64,000 bases of DNA from an uncultured Christensenella sp. (lineage in GTDB: Bacteria > Bacillota > Clostridia > Christensenellales > Borkfalkiaceae). The notes under the pieces were generated by a model that had not been told where the DNA came from, made no database searches, and saw nothing but the letters and a program-made list of their open reading frames with translations. A program made the translations under genes and the position numbers. The stretch is from assembly GCA_910579705.1 (NCBI GenBank), contig CAJTUI010000010.1, positions 1-64,000 on the forward strand, written 5' to 3'. This document shows, piece after piece, positions 43,750 to 52,822 of the stretch. The stretch's first letter is position 1. Each line of letters opens with the position of its first letter.

Positions 43750-45702
43750 TTAAAAAATAATCTTTTTTGCGTCCTCTTCGACAACTTTTGCCATAAACTC
43801 CTGCAAGGCAACCGTGCTCTTCTCTTCCACACCGCGCCTGTTGACGTTGACGGTCATATCCTCCGCCTCTTTGTCGCCTACGACAAGCACGTACGGCGTT
43901 TTTTCAAGCTTCGCCTCTCTTATCTTATAACCGATTTTCTCGTTTCGCTTATCGACTTCGCATCGAATTCCCGCATAGGTAAGTTTTTCCGCGACCTGCT
44001 CCGCATAGGCAAGCGTTCTGTCCGTTATAGGAAGAACTTTGACCTGAACGGGACACATCCAGAGCGGGAACGCGCCCGCATATTTTTCGATAAGCAGTGC
44101 CAGTGTTCTCTCGTAACAGCCTATCGAACTTCTGTGTATGACGTACGGGTGGCGCTTTACGCCGTCAGCGTCAACGTAATGCATATCGAAACTTTCGCCC
44201 GCCGCGAAATCTATCTGTATAGTGATAAGCGTGTCTTCCTTACCGTACACGTTTTTCGCCTGTATATCGAGCTTGGGGCCGTAGAAAGCCGCCTCGTCGT
44301 CCGCCTCAACGTAGTCGAGTTTCAAGTCATCGAGAATGACTTTCATCATAGCCTCTGTTTTGTTCCAGGCCTCGTCGTTATCGATATACTTATCGGACTT
44401 TGACTTGCCGCGCTTGGAGAAACGGAACGACACGTCGTTTCTCATCCCCAGCGCGTCGAGAATATAATACGACAAATCCAGACAGCGCTTGAACTCGTCC
44501 TCGACCTGCTCTTTCGTACAGATTATATGCCCGTCCGAGAGCGTAAACTGTCTTATTCTGATAAGACCGTGCATTTCTCCAGACGCCTCTTTACGGAATT
44601 CGGACGCCGTTTCGGAATACCTGCAAGGCAGGTCCCTGTACGATTTAAGACCGTTTTTGAAAATCTGATACTGGAACGGACAGGTCATAGGCCGCAGAGC
44701 CATAATTTCCTCACCCTTGGGCGATTCTCCGTTTTTATCCACCTCGCCGAGAATAAACATTTTATCGCGGTAGTGCGCCCAGTGCCCCGATATCTTATAC
44801 AGGTCGGATTTGGCCATATTGGGGGTTTTGGTAATCATAAACCCGCGCTTTGCCTCTTCGTCCTCGACAAACCGCGTGAGTATCTGCAAAATTTTAGCGC
44901 CCTTGGGCATAAGAATGGGCAAGCCCTGACCGACAACGTCCGAAGTCATAAATATGCCCAGGTCACGGCCCAGCCTGTTATGGTCGCGCTTTTTCGCCTC
45001 TTCCGCAGCGATAAGATATTCGTCAAGCTGGCTCTTCTTTTCGAACGCCGTGCCGTAAATACGGGTAAGCATTTTGTTTTTTTCGTTACCGCGCCAGTAC
45101 GCACCCGTAAGCGCGGTAAGCTTGAACGCCTTTATTTTACCCGTAGACGGAAGGTGCGGGCCGCGGCACAAATCTGTAAAAGTGCCCTGCTTGTAAAACG
45201 AAATCACCGCGTCTTCGGGAAGGTCGTTGATAAGCTCAACCTTGTACTTTTCCTTGTACTTTTTCATAAGCTTGACGGCCTCGGCGCGGGGCAACTCGAA
45301 CCTTTCTATAGGGGTGTTGGCCTTTACTATTTTAAGCATTTCGCCCTCGATTTTCGCAAAATCCTCCAAGGTTATCGGAGTTTTGAAATCGATGTCGTAA
45401 TAAAATCCGTTTTCGATAACCGGCCCGATTGCGAGGTTGCAGGTAGGATATACGTTCTTTACCGCCTGCGCAAGTATGTGCGCGCAGGTGTGGCGGTAAA
45501 CTTCAAGCCCCTCTCTGTCCTTTAAAGTTACTATTTCCAGCGTATCGCCCGCTTTTAGCGTAGCCGACAGGTCGCACAACTCTCCGTTTATTTTTGCGGC
45601 CACGGCCGAGCGCGCCAGTCCTTCGCTGATTTTCTGTGCGGCCGCAAGACAGCTTGCTCCGTCTTCGAGCTCCAAAGAGCCGTTCTTCAATAAAATTTCC
45701 AT
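43750..45702 (-). CDS. thrS: Threonyl-tRNA synthetase
   Basis: 650 residues, full length. Domains: TGS (1-60), tRNA-SAD editing domain (about 160-220, HTCAHILAQAV earlier and FTDLCRGPHLPSTGKIKAF), class II core (about 240-535; RPMTCPFQYQIFKNGLKSYRDLPCRYSE, then the FYGPKLDIQ and IGCYERTLALLIE motifs) and anticodon domain (CPVQVKVLPITDRTLAYA). AAAGGAG lies before the ATG. Controlled by the T-box immediately upstream. Confidence 0.98.
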   Translation of the reverse strand: MEILLKNGSLELEDGASCLAAAQKISEGLARSAVAAKINGELCDLSATLKAGDTLEIVTLKDREGLEVYRHTCAHILAQAVKNVYPTCNLAIGPVIENGFYYDIDFKTPITLEDFAKIEGEMLKIVKANTPIERFELPRAEAVKLMKKYKEKYKVELINDLPEDAVISFYKQGTFTDLCRGPHLPSTGKIKAFKLTALTGAYWRGNEKNKMLTRIYGTAFEKKSQLDEYLIAAEEAKKRDHNRLGRDLGIFMTSDVVGQGLPILMPKGAKILQILTRFVEDEEAKRGFMITKTPNMAKSDLYKISGHWAHYRDKMFILGEVDKNGESPKGEEIMALRPMTCPFQYQIFKNGLKSYRDLPCRYSETASEFRKEASGEMHGLIRIRQFTLSDGHIICTKEQVEDEFKRCLDLSYYILDALGMRNDVSFRFSKRGKSKSDKYIDNDEAWNKTEAMMKVILDDLKLDYVEADDEAAFYGPKLDIQAKNVYGKEDTLITIQIDFAAGESFDMHYVDADGVKRHPYVIHRSSIGCYERTLALLIEKYAGAFPLWMCPVQVKVLPITDRTLAYAEQVAEKLTYAGIRCEVDKRNEKIGYKIREAKLEKTPYVLVVGDKEAEDMTVNVNRRGVEEKSTVALQEFMAKVVEEDAKKIIF

Positions 45703-45721
45703 ATATACTCCTTTCCTGAAT

Positions 45722-45927
45722 AAAAAAACGCGTCCTCAAACTTATACAGTTTAAGGACGCAAATAATTGCGCGGTTCCACCTTAATTGCGCTTATACAAA
45801 GCGCCTCTTTTAAAAACGGACTTTTGTCAAAAGTGGTTTCCCTTACCCTTCAAGTTACGCGGTCACAGCAACCCCGCGCTCTCTGAAAACTCTCCGGCGG
45901 TACTTGTCTTTTAATCCGATTACAAAT
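45722..45927 (-). promoter_or_regulatory. T-box riboswitch (threonine) with terminator
   Basis: On the minus strand the T-box sequence AAGGTGGAACCGCGC is at about 45784-45770, followed by a terminator with stem GCGTCCTTAAACT (loop GTAT) and a TTTTTTT run, ending near 45722. Stem I shows the AGTA loop-E strand and, opposite, GAA-ACC-A, so the specifier is ACC (45837-45835), a threonine codon, in agreement with thrS downstream. Uncharged tRNA-Thr would stabilise the antiterminator. Confidence 0.95.
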
Positions 45928-45956
45928 ATTCTAATACAAACTTTCCCGTTTGTCAA
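45928..45956 (-). promoter_or_regulatory. Promoter of the thrS T-box transcript
   Basis: TTGACA at 45956-45951, 17-base spacer, TAGAAT at 45933-45928, just downstream of the plsY stop codon. Confidence 0.85.
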
Positions 45957-45960
45957 CAGT

Positions 45961-46680
45961 TTAATTTCGGTTTTTGTGTTTTATTACAGAAGTGCGGTGC
46001 TCTTCGCCCGCAAGCAAACGAACGATATTTTTCCTGTGCGCGGCCCAGGTAAGCAAATTGATAAAGAGCAACACTGCAAACAGTCCGATTACCCAGCCTT
46101 CGGATAAGTGCCCCGAATAGCGTAACGCGAAGATTACCGCCTGCCAGACAGTCAGCCCCGAAACGCCGATAAGCGAGCCCATCGCCCCCCATTCGGTTAC
46201 GGCGATATAGACAAACAGGCACACGATAAACGCAGCGATTATAAAGATATACCACCAGTTTTCGCAGGGCAATGCGAAAGCAAACAGCCCGACGGTTGAG
46301 GCAATGCCCTTACCGCCCTTGAATTTCATAGTTACGGGGAAAACGTGGCCTATGATTACAAACGCGCCGAAGAAATATCTTGCAAAGTCCGCAACGCTGA
46401 CCGCCGTGCCCGCAAAAACGTAGTCCTTGAATATGAAATAACCCGCCAGCGCAGGGCCGCCGCCCTTGACCGCGTCGCACAGGAAATTGATTATTCCGAC
46501 CTTTAACCCGAACGTGCGGGTCATATTAAGCGTTCCCGGATTTCCGCTGCCCACTCTTCTTATGTCTTTTTTCTTAAAAAAGGATATTAGTACTGCGAAG
46601 TTAAAACAGCCGACGAGATAGCTTGCGGCCGCGCCGATTAAAAACCAATACCACTTATCCGAAAAAACAAATTCTTGCAT
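45961..46680 (-). CDS. plsY: Glycerol-3-phosphate acyltransferase PlsY
   Basis: 239 residues, polytopic membrane protein. It acylates glycerol 3-phosphate from acyl-phosphate in phospholipid synthesis. Family motifs: AASYLVGCFNFAVLISFF at the start, VGSGNPGTLNMTRTFG, and KGGKGIASTVGLFAFAL. It is somewhat longer than the usual 200 residues owing to extra loops. Start one base after der. Confidence 0.93.
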   Translation of the reverse strand: MQEFVFSDKWYWFLIGAAASYLVGCFNFAVLISFFKKKDIRRVGSGNPGTLNMTRTFGLKVGIINFLCDAVKGGGPALAGYFIFKDYVFAGTAVSVADFARYFFGAFVIIGHVFPVTMKFKGGKGIASTVGLFAFALPCENWWYIFIIAAFIVCLFVYIAVTEWGAMGSLIGVSGLTVWQAVIFALRYSGHLSEGWVIGLFAVLLFINLLTWAAHRKNIVRLLAGEEHRTSVIKHKNRN

Positions 46681-46681
46681 A

Positions 46682-47992
46682 TCAGTCGTTCTTCTTTTCT
46701 CTGGTAAGAATTTTTATGGGAGTTCCCGAAAAATCAAACGATTTTCTCAAAGTATTTTCAAGAAACCTTTCATACGAAAAATGCAATAAATCCGTGCTGT
46801 TGACGAAAAGTACGAACGTAGGCGGACAGATTGCAACCTGCGACGCGTAGTAGACTTTAAGTCTTCTTCCGTTATACGAGGGCGGCTCGTTGGCGCGCAC
46901 GGCGTCGGAAATAACGTCGTTTAAAAGTCCCGTGGCAATCCTGTAATTCGCGTGCGCATACACTTCGTCTACGATTTTAAGAATTTTTTCTGTGCGCTGG
47001 CCCGTCTTTGCGGAGATATAAACAGACTTGAAATAGTCCATAAACTTCAAATCTTCTTTGAGCTTGCTCTCGAATTTATTGATAGTGTTGGTATCCTTCT
47101 CGATCAAATCCCACTTGTTCATAACGATAACGGACGGCTTGCCCTGCTCGTGAACGTAACCGATAATCTTGGTATCCTGCTCGGTAAGCCCGTCCGAACT
47201 GTCGACGACAAGCAGACACACGTCCGCGCGGCGCACCGCGTCGAAAGCGCGCATAACCGAATAGTACTCGATATCGTCCTCGACCTTGCTCTTTTTTCTT
47301 ATCCCCGCCGTGTCGATAATCGTGTAATTTTTACCGTCGTATGAAAACTTACTGTCTATAGCGTCGCGCGTGGTTCCGGCAATATCCGTTACGATAGAAC
47401 GCTCGAACCCGAGAAGTTTATTTACAAGACTGCTCTTCCCCGCATTAGGCTTTCCCACGACCGCGATTTTAACGCTGTCGTCCTCGACAATCTCGCTCTT
47501 TTCAAACCAGCTGACCGCCTCGTCCAGAACGTCGCCTATGCCCGTGCCGTGCTCCGCAGAGACGGGAAACGGCTCGCCCAGACCCAGAGAATAGAACTCG
47601 AACACTTTTTCTTCCGAGTACTCGTCAATCTTGTTGACGACTAGTATTACGGGCTTTTTCGAGCGGCGGAGCATATCCGCAACGTCGTAATCGGAGGTCG
47701 TAAGCCCCTCTCTTCCGTCTACGAAAAACATTATAACCTGAGCGGTGTCTATGGCAACCTCGGCCTGTTTTTTAATCTCGCGCCACATAGTGTCTTCCGA
47801 GCGCATTTCGATACCGCCCGTATCGACCATAGAGAACGCCTTGCCGCGCCACTCGGAATCGGCGTAAAGCCTGTCGCGGGTAACGCCCGGTCTGTCCTCT
47901 GTTATAGATATTTTTCTGCCGGCAACTTTATTAAAAAAAGTGCTCTTGCCCACGTTGGGTCTGCCTACTATAGCAATTAACGGATTCGCCAT
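46682..47992 (-). CDS. der: Ribosome biogenesis GTPase Der (EngA)
   Basis: 436 residues. Two tandem GTPase domains: G1 GRPNVGKST at 8-16 with DTGG and NKID, and a second G1 GKPNAGKSS near 181 with DTAGIRKK and NKWD. The C-terminal KH-like domain includes YNGRRLKVYYASQVAICPPTFVLFVN. Acts in 50S subunit assembly. It precedes plsY by a single base and follows the DUF512 gene by 4, so the three are an operon. Confidence 0.98.
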   Translation of the reverse strand: MANPLIAIVGRPNVGKSTFFNKVAGRKISITEDRPGVTRDRLYADSEWRGKAFSMVDTGGIEMRSEDTMWREIKKQAEVAIDTAQVIMFFVDGREGLTTSDYDVADMLRRSKKPVILVVNKIDEYSEEKVFEFYSLGLGEPFPVSAEHGTGIGDVLDEAVSWFEKSEIVEDDSVKIAVVGKPNAGKSSLVNKLLGFERSIVTDIAGTTRDAIDSKFSYDGKNYTIIDTAGIRKKSKVEDDIEYYSVMRAFDAVRRADVCLLVVDSSDGLTEQDTKIIGYVHEQGKPSVIVMNKWDLIEKDTNTINKFESKLKEDLKFMDYFKSVYISAKTGQRTEKILKIVDEVYAHANYRIATGLLNDVISDAVRANEPPSYNGRRLKVYYASQVAICPPTFVLFVNSTDLLHFSYERFLENTLRKSFDFSGTPIKILTREKKND

Positions 47993-47996
47993 AAAT

Positions 47997-49277
47997 TTAT
48001 CCTTTTACCAAACTATCGAAAAACGTGCCCATTTCTCTGTTTATTATTATTTTTTTACCCTTTACGAGCCCCTTTAATCTCTTTACCGTCATACCGTCAA
48101 GAAACACGTCCTCGAATTCCTTTAAGGTATTAGCGGGAATTACGGCGCAGTCGTAACAATCGTACTCGGCAAGCAGACGCTCCGCAATGTCGCCGCCCGT
48201 CAACAACCCCGTGCAGGTCACTGTTTCACCGAAGAATTTATTTTTTACGGGCAGTGCGAACGCGTGAAGATTTTCGGCCGCGGCGTTGGATAAAGCGCAC
48301 ATCTTCTCTATCGTAGGCCCAGCGCTCACGCCCGTTACAACGGCCACGCGTCTGGGCTTTTTCAATTTTGTTTTGTATATTCCTTCGCTCGCCTCGGAAA
48401 TGAACTTTGCAGTCAGACCTATCCCGTTTTCAATCTGCGAAAAATCGCCGTAAAACGAGGCAGGCTTGAACTCCCTGCCGCTCCTGACGAAATACTCATC
48501 CGCAGGCAACACGAAGTTTACGCCGAACTCCGCGTTCAGCCCGTCGCATATATCGAGAATTTCTTTTGCGCTTTCGGCGGTAATATCCTCAATTTCCGTC
48601 AGTCCGTCGCGATACTTTGTAAGCCCCGTAGGCACAACGGCAAGGTCCGCGGCGTAAGGATACATTTCAAAGAGTTTTCTTGCGGTAAAGCGCAGGTTCT
48701 CGCCGTCGTTTTTATTCGGAACGATAACTGCCTGACAGTGCACGGTAATGCCCGCATCTGTCAGCTTTTTTAACTGCGAAGTTATTTTCCCCGCAAAACG
48801 GTTGCGCAACAGCTCGCACCTGAGATGTTCGTCCATAGTGTGAACGGACACGTATATAGGCGACAGGTGCAACCGTATCAATCTATCGATATTTTCGTCG
48901 CTGAGGTTTGTTAAAGTTACGAAATTGCCGCACATAAAGCTCATCGTATAATCGTCGTCTTTAACGTACAGACTTTCGCGCATTCCCGCAGGCATCTGGT
49001 CCACAAAACAAAACACGCAATTGTTGTGGCAGGTATTGATTTTATCGCGCTTTACAAAAGTCAAGTTAAGACTTTCGTATTCGGGTTTTACTATGTCTAT
49101 TCTACGTTCCGCACCGTCCGCGCCCTTTACGCTGATTGTGAAACTGCTCTTACTGTCGTAAAAAACGTAGTCCAGCTCGTCCTCGGCGGTAAAACCGTCG
49201 AAAGCGGTAATTATTTCGCCCTTTTTAAGTTTGTATTTTTTTGCAAGACTGCCGTTTGCGGAAAGTATTTCAAGCAT
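47997..49277 (-). CDS. DUF512 radical-SAM-like protein with PDZ domain
   Basis: 426 residues. An N-terminal PDZ-like domain (about 1-60, LKKGEIITAFDGF) precedes a radical SAM-type segment with the cysteines CHNNCVFCF (C-x3-C-x2-C) and later the DUF512 region (FVLPADEYFVRSGREF, then VAVVTGVSAGPTIEKM). Members of this family always occur near der in Clostridia. The substrate is not established. A 4Fe-4S cluster is expected. Confidence 0.9.
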   Translation of the reverse strand: MLEILSANGSLAKKYKLKKGEIITAFDGFTAEDELDYVFYDSKSSFTISVKGADGAERRIDIVKPEYESLNLTFVKRDKINTCHNNCVFCFVDQMPAGMRESLYVKDDDYTMSFMCGNFVTLTNLSDENIDRLIRLHLSPIYVSVHTMDEHLRCELLRNRFAGKITSQLKKLTDAGITVHCQAVIVPNKNDGENLRFTARKLFEMYPYAADLAVVPTGLTKYRDGLTEIEDITAESAKEILDICDGLNAEFGVNFVLPADEYFVRSGREFKPASFYGDFSQIENGIGLTAKFISEASEGIYKTKLKKPRRVAVVTGVSAGPTIEKMCALSNAAAENLHAFALPVKNKFFGETVTCTGLLTGGDIAERLLAEYDCYDCAVIPANTLKEFEDVFLDGMTVKRLKGLVKGKKIIINREMGTFFDSLVKG

Positions 49278-49311
49278 ATTTCAATTATAAGACATTATTC
49301 ACGTTTTGTAA

Positions 49312-49345
49312 AGAAAAAAAATTCCCCGAATTAAACGGGGAATGC
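49312..49345 (-). terminator. Intrinsic terminator after small membrane protein gene
   Basis: Stem ATTCCCCG with loop TTTAATT and a run of T residues on the minus strand, about 30 bases after the stop at 49372. Confidence 0.8.
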
Positions 49346-49371
49346 ATTTGTTTATTTTTTTACTCGCTTTA

Positions 49372-49644
49372 TCAGAACGCGGCAAGTACAATTCCTACTA
49401 CGTAAGCTATAAGCGCAACGAAGTAAATAATCTTCCAAGCCACATTTTTATAGCCGATATGGTTCCAGGCAGGGAAAGCAATTGCAAGAAGAATTAAAGC
49501 CTGACCTATCGCATTGAATATTTTAGCTACGAGGCCCATGTTTAACTGTCCCAAAATACCGCCGAGAAGAATGGCTGCAGCCGCAAGAACCATACCCCAG
49601 AACGCAAAAAACTTGTTGTCGAGAGTAACTGTTTTAGATGCCAT
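49372..49644 (-). CDS. Small three-helix membrane protein, unknown function
   Basis: 90 residues from the ATG at 49644 (AAAGGAG 7 bases upstream); the earlier frame start at 49686 lacks a site. Hydrophobic segments at about 13-30 (FWGMVLAAAAILLGGILG), 35-55 (LVAKIFNAIGQALILLAIAF) and 67-88 (WKIIYFVALIAYVVGIVLA). Not recognised. A single-gene unit with terminator. Confidence 0.75.
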   Translation of the reverse strand: MASKTVTLDNKFFAFWGMVLAAAAILLGGILGQLNMGLVAKIFNAIGQALILLAIAFPAWNHIGYKNVAWKIIYFVALIAYVVGIVLAAF

Positions 49645-49723
49645 AATATGCTCCTTTAAAAATTTATTACTGTAACAGTATATCACCGCGAAAATAATTT
49701 TGCAACCGCTTTAACGGATTTTT

Positions 49724-50632
49724 TTATTCTTCGGTAAGTTTATTTAAAACGGCCGTAAAGTACAGCGGCAACGGCGCCTCGAACTGCATTTCCTCACCCG
49801 TAACGGGGTGAACGAACGCAAGACGGAACGCGTGAAGCAACTGTCCGTTCAGATTGAATTTCTGTTTTTTTATACCGTACACGGGGTCGCCAACGACAGG
49901 GTGACCGAGATGCTTTGCGTGCACGCGTATCTGGTGCGTTCTGCCCGTCCGCAAATCGAAACGGCACAGAGTGTATCCCGCATACCGCTTTACGACTGTA
50001 TAATCGGTAATCGCAAGCTTGCCCTTATCGGGCGATACCACGGCCATTTTTGTTCTGTCCTGAGTACTTCTTCCTATGTAGGTCGTAACCGTGCCGCTAT
50101 CGGTTTTGAGCTTGCCTTCCAACAGCGCAAGATACGTGCGGCGGCAGGTCTTTTCCGCAATCTGTCTTGATAAATCCAGATGCGCCGCGTCGTCCTTCGC
50201 AACGACTAAAAGACCCGAAGTGTCCTTGTCTATCCTGTGCACAATGCCCGGCCTTATTACGCCGTTTATACCGCTAAGGCTGTCAAGACGGTATAATAGC
50301 GCGTTTACGAGCGTGCCCTCCGTATTTCCGTTTCCCATATGCACGGTCATTCCCTGCGGCTTGTTTACCACGGCAAGATGCTTGTCCTCGTAAATAATGT
50401 CGAGGGGAATATCCTCGGGCTTTGCGGCGCACTCCACGGCGTTCGGCGCGTCCACTTCAACAACGTCGCCCTGCGCTATGCCTTGCGCGCATTTTGCCGG
50501 TTTTCCGTTCAGCGTAACAAATCCGCCGTCAAACAATTTTTTAACGGCGGAACGCGTTTTATCGGGAAGGACGGCGCATACAAACACGTCCGCCCTGTTA
50601 TAAGCTTTTTCGGCTATAAACTTACTGCTCAT
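49724..50632 (-). CDS. rluD: RluA-family large-subunit pseudouridine synthase
   Basis: 302 residues from ATG 50632, which overlaps the end of lspA and suggests translational coupling. The N-terminal S4 domain (ADVFVCAVLPDKTRSAVKKLFDGGFV) is followed by the catalytic domain with GIVHRIDKDTSGLLVVAK containing the catalytic Asp of the HRLD-type motif, and FDLRTGRTHQIRVHAKHLGHPVVGD. It would modify 23S rRNA. RluD versus YlyB assignment follows the S4-plus-catalytic layout and lspA neighbour typical of Firmicutes. Confidence 0.92.
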   Translation of the reverse strand: MSSKFIAEKAYNRADVFVCAVLPDKTRSAVKKLFDGGFVTLNGKPAKCAQGIAQGDVVEVDAPNAVECAAKPEDIPLDIIYEDKHLAVVNKPQGMTVHMGNGNTEGTLVNALLYRLDSLSGINGVIRPGIVHRIDKDTSGLLVVAKDDAAHLDLSRQIAEKTCRRTYLALLEGKLKTDSGTVTTYIGRSTQDRTKMAVVSPDKGKLAITDYTVVKRYAGYTLCRFDLRTGRTHQIRVHAKHLGHPVVGDPVYGIKKQKFNLNGQLLHAFRLAFVHPVTGEEMQFEAPLPLYFTAVLNKLTEE

Positions 50633-51215
50633 CTTGCTTGTCTTGCGTTTCGGCGCTCTTCTCTTTTTCCTCGCGCTCTTTCTGCGCCGCCTTTGCGCGT
50701 TTGGTAAGCGGCACAAGCGCGAACTCGTTCAGAAACAGAATATCGATTATCGCGATTATCGTTCCGAAGACTATCCAGAAATCCGCAAAGTTACAGGAAA
50801 CCCAGTTCCCGAACATATTTATATCTACGAAGTCGCGCACTTCGCGGAACGCTATTCTGTCCACGAGGTTACCTACCGCGCCCGCGGTGACCAATGAAAG
50901 CGCTACTTTAAGTATTATATATTTTTCGGGCAGGAAAATAAACACGGCTATAAGCACGGCCAGCATTATAAAGGTCATTACGATTAAAAAAGTCTGGCCC
51001 CAGGCGGCGTCCGCAAGGAAACTGAACGCGCAACCGGGGTTGCGGCTGCCGCTTGTTACCTTGATTAGCTTAGGGATAACGGTAAACGCCCAACCGTCCT
51101 TTTCTTCGAAAATTTTAGTAAGCAGGTCGATTAAGACGAGTACGACGAACGCGGCGATAAGCACAAGGCTTTTCCAGCCGATATGAACTTTTAATTTTTT
51201 GAATTTTTCAAGCAT
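50622..51215 (-). CDS. lspA: Lipoprotein signal peptidase II
   Basis: 197 residues from the ATG at 51215. Four membrane helices. The catalytic aspartates are in GNLVDRI and NFADFWIV; GSRNPGCAFSFL corresponds to the conserved N-x-G-x-A-F box. The C-terminal tail is long, charged and coiled-coil-like (KRAKAAQKEREEKEKSAE), unusual for the family. It removes signal peptides from the many lipoproteins of the window. There is no ribosome binding site; the promoter position implies a leaderless mRNA. Confidence 0.95.
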   Translation of the reverse strand: MLEKFKKLKVHIGWKSLVLIAAFVVLVLIDLLTKIFEEKDGWAFTVIPKLIKVTSGSRNPGCAFSFLADAAWGQTFLIVMTFIMLAVLIAVFIFLPEKYIILKVALSLVTAGAVGNLVDRIAFREVRDFVDINMFGNWVSCNFADFWIVFGTIIAIIDILFLNEFALVPLTKRAKAAQKEREEKEKSAETQDKQDEQ

Positions 51216-51221
51216 ATGATT

Positions 51222-51250
51222 ATGATATATCAATTGTTAAGATTTGTCAA
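51222..51250 (-). promoter_or_regulatory. Promoter of lspA placing +1 at the start codon
   Basis: TTGACA at 51250-51245, 17-base spacer, TATCAT at 51227-51222. Six bases separate the -10 box from the ATG, so transcription should begin at the A of ATG or within a base of it. Confidence 0.7.
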
Positions 51251-51260
51251 ATAAATTGTG

Positions 51261-51289
51261 CGGGCGCGCGGCTTTAAGCCGCGCGCCCG
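51261..51289. terminator. GC-rich hairpin after mazF
   Basis: A 12-bp perfect stem (CGGGCGCGCGGC, five-base centre). On the minus strand the T tract is poor. It marks the end of the mazF transcript and separates it from the lspA promoter. Confidence 0.6.
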
Positions 51290-51637
51290 TTATTTTTCAA
51301 AGCCAAGACTTATTAAAATTGCTTTATCTACCCGCGTCATAGTCAATTCGTTCAACTCGCCGATCCGTTCTTTCAGTCTACGCTTATCAAGTGTGCGTAT
51401 CTGCTCCAAAAGTATTACCGAATCCTTTGCAAGCCCGTACGAATTTGACGGGAGTTCTATATGCGTGGGCAATTTTGCCTTGTTAATTTTGCTTGTTACC
51501 GCCGCCGCAATAACGGTAGGTGAATATTTGTTTCCGACATCGTTCTGAACGACGAGAACGGGACGCACGCCCCCTTGCTCACTTCCCACTACCGGCGACA
51601 GGTCGGCATAATAAAGTTCTCCGCGCTTTATATTCAT
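51290..51637 (-). CDS. mazF: MazF/PemK-family endoribonuclease toxin (NdoA-like)
   Basis: 115 residues, standard size. N-terminal IKRGELYYADLSPVVGSEQGGVRPVLV holds the family RG and G-x-R-P segments; the second half has DSVILLEQIRTLDKRRL with the conserved Gln-Ile-Arg. MazF proteins cut single-stranded mRNA at short motifs. Only one gene is seen: no MazE/AbrB-type or RHH antitoxin lies in the 90 bases upstream or beyond, where a cation exchanger is found. The antitoxin may be elsewhere, as the Firmicutes ndoAI gene usually is adjacent. AAAGAGGTTGAT precedes the ATG. Confidence 0.93.
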   Translation of the reverse strand: MNIKRGELYYADLSPVVGSEQGGVRPVLVVQNDVGNKYSPTVIAAAVTSKINKAKLPTHIELPSNSYGLAKDSVILLEQIRTLDKRRLKERIGELNELTMTRVDKAILISLGFEK

Positions 51638-51725
51638 ATCAACCTCTTTTTCGGCAGTGTGTATATTCTATTATATGTACTGCCTCATTCCTATTGTTGA
51701 CTTGAAATGAGGATTTTATACCGCG

Positions 51726-52787
51726 TCAGTACAGCCTGAACGCATAAAAATTTGCAAACACAAACGCGTAATAGCCCAAAAGGCACACAAGCATTATAAC
51801 GCCCGCGATTTTACCGAGGCTTTTACTCTTCCCGAACGAGCTTGCAAATATCAGCACCGCCGCAAACAGCGATACGCAACCACTTACAAGCCCCTCCGTT
51901 GAGAACGGCAATCCGTTGGCGCCCGTGCATATCGCGCCCACGCCGCCTATTAAAAGCAGGTTTGCTATATTACTGCCTATAATATTGCCCGTTGCGATGC
52001 CCACGTCGCCCTTGCGCGCCGCCGAAACGGAAGTCACCAGCTCGGGCAGTGACGTGCCGAACGCAACCACCGTAAGCGCGACGATTTCGGGGGATATCCC
52101 GATTAAGTCAACCGCGATAAACTCCGCGGAATCAACGACCAGTTGCGCCCCGCCCACAACCATTCCGAGGCCCACGACGGTAATTATGATAAGGAACCAA
52201 ACCTTCTCCTTCAAGCCCGCATAGCCCGCTTTCAGCTTTCCGTACCAGCCTCTGATCTCGCCCGCAACTTCCGGCTTTTCCGCAACGGACACGGCTGTTG
52301 CGTTTTCGAGCGAAACTTTGGACTGCCGCATAGCCAGTATTACGTTATACGCCATAAAAGCGATATAAAGTAGCAAAAGTATCAGCCCTTCCCACCAGGC
52401 GAACGAGCCGCCGAAAAAGCCGAGAACGACAAACAATGCGCTGATAAGAATGAGAAACGGCAGGTCAATCATTCGCGTAGTCTTTTCAACGGGGAGGTTG
52501 CAGACCACGGCCGAAATGCCCAGAATGAGAAATATATTTATTATATTGCTGCCGAGTATATTACCTACAATCAGCTCGCCAGAACCGCCGACCGCGTCCA
52601 TAACCGTAACCGCAAGTTCCGGCGCGCTAGTGCCCACCGCAACGACTGTAACGCCGATTATAAACGTTGAAACTTTAAGCTTTTTCGCTATGCCCGACGC
52701 GCCGTCCACAAAGAAGTCCGCGCCTTTGACAAGCAAGACAAAACCGACCAAGAGCAGAAAAATTTTGAGTATCGCCGTTCCTACCAT
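51726..52787 (-). CDS. Calcium/sodium antiporter (CaCA family, YrbG type)
   Basis: 353 residues from the ATG at 52787 with GAGG 8 bases upstream. About ten membrane helices with two inverted alpha-repeats: VGTSAPELAVT...GNILGSNIINIF in the first half and FGTSLPELVTS...GNIIGSNIANLL in the second. The acidic Glu in each repeat binds cation. Exports Ca2+, or Mn2+, in exchange for Na+ or H+. The riboswitch upstream suggests a manganese-related role. Confidence 0.95.
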   Translation of the reverse strand: MVGTAILKIFLLLVGFVLLVKGADFFVDGASGIAKKLKVSTFIIGVTVVAVGTSAPELAVTVMDAVGGSGELIVGNILGSNIINIFLILGISAVVCNLPVEKTTRMIDLPFLILISALFVVLGFFGGSFAWWEGLILLLLYIAFMAYNVILAMRQSKVSLENATAVSVAEKPEVAGEIRGWYGKLKAGYAGLKEKVWFLIIITVVGLGMVVGGAQLVVDSAEFIAVDLIGISPEIVALTVVAFGTSLPELVTSVSAARKGDVGIATGNIIGSNIANLLLIGGVGAICTGANGLPFSTEGLVSGCVSLFAAVLIFASSFGKSKSLGKIAGVIMLVCLLGYYAFVFANFYAFRLY

Positions 52788-52822
52788 TGAAAACACCTCG
52801 ATTATTTATATTGTCCAAGCAG

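Noticed and set aside
44527..45525. A 332-codon plus-strand open frame within thrS
   Set aside because: Antisense to highly conserved thrS motifs; composition is not protein-like.
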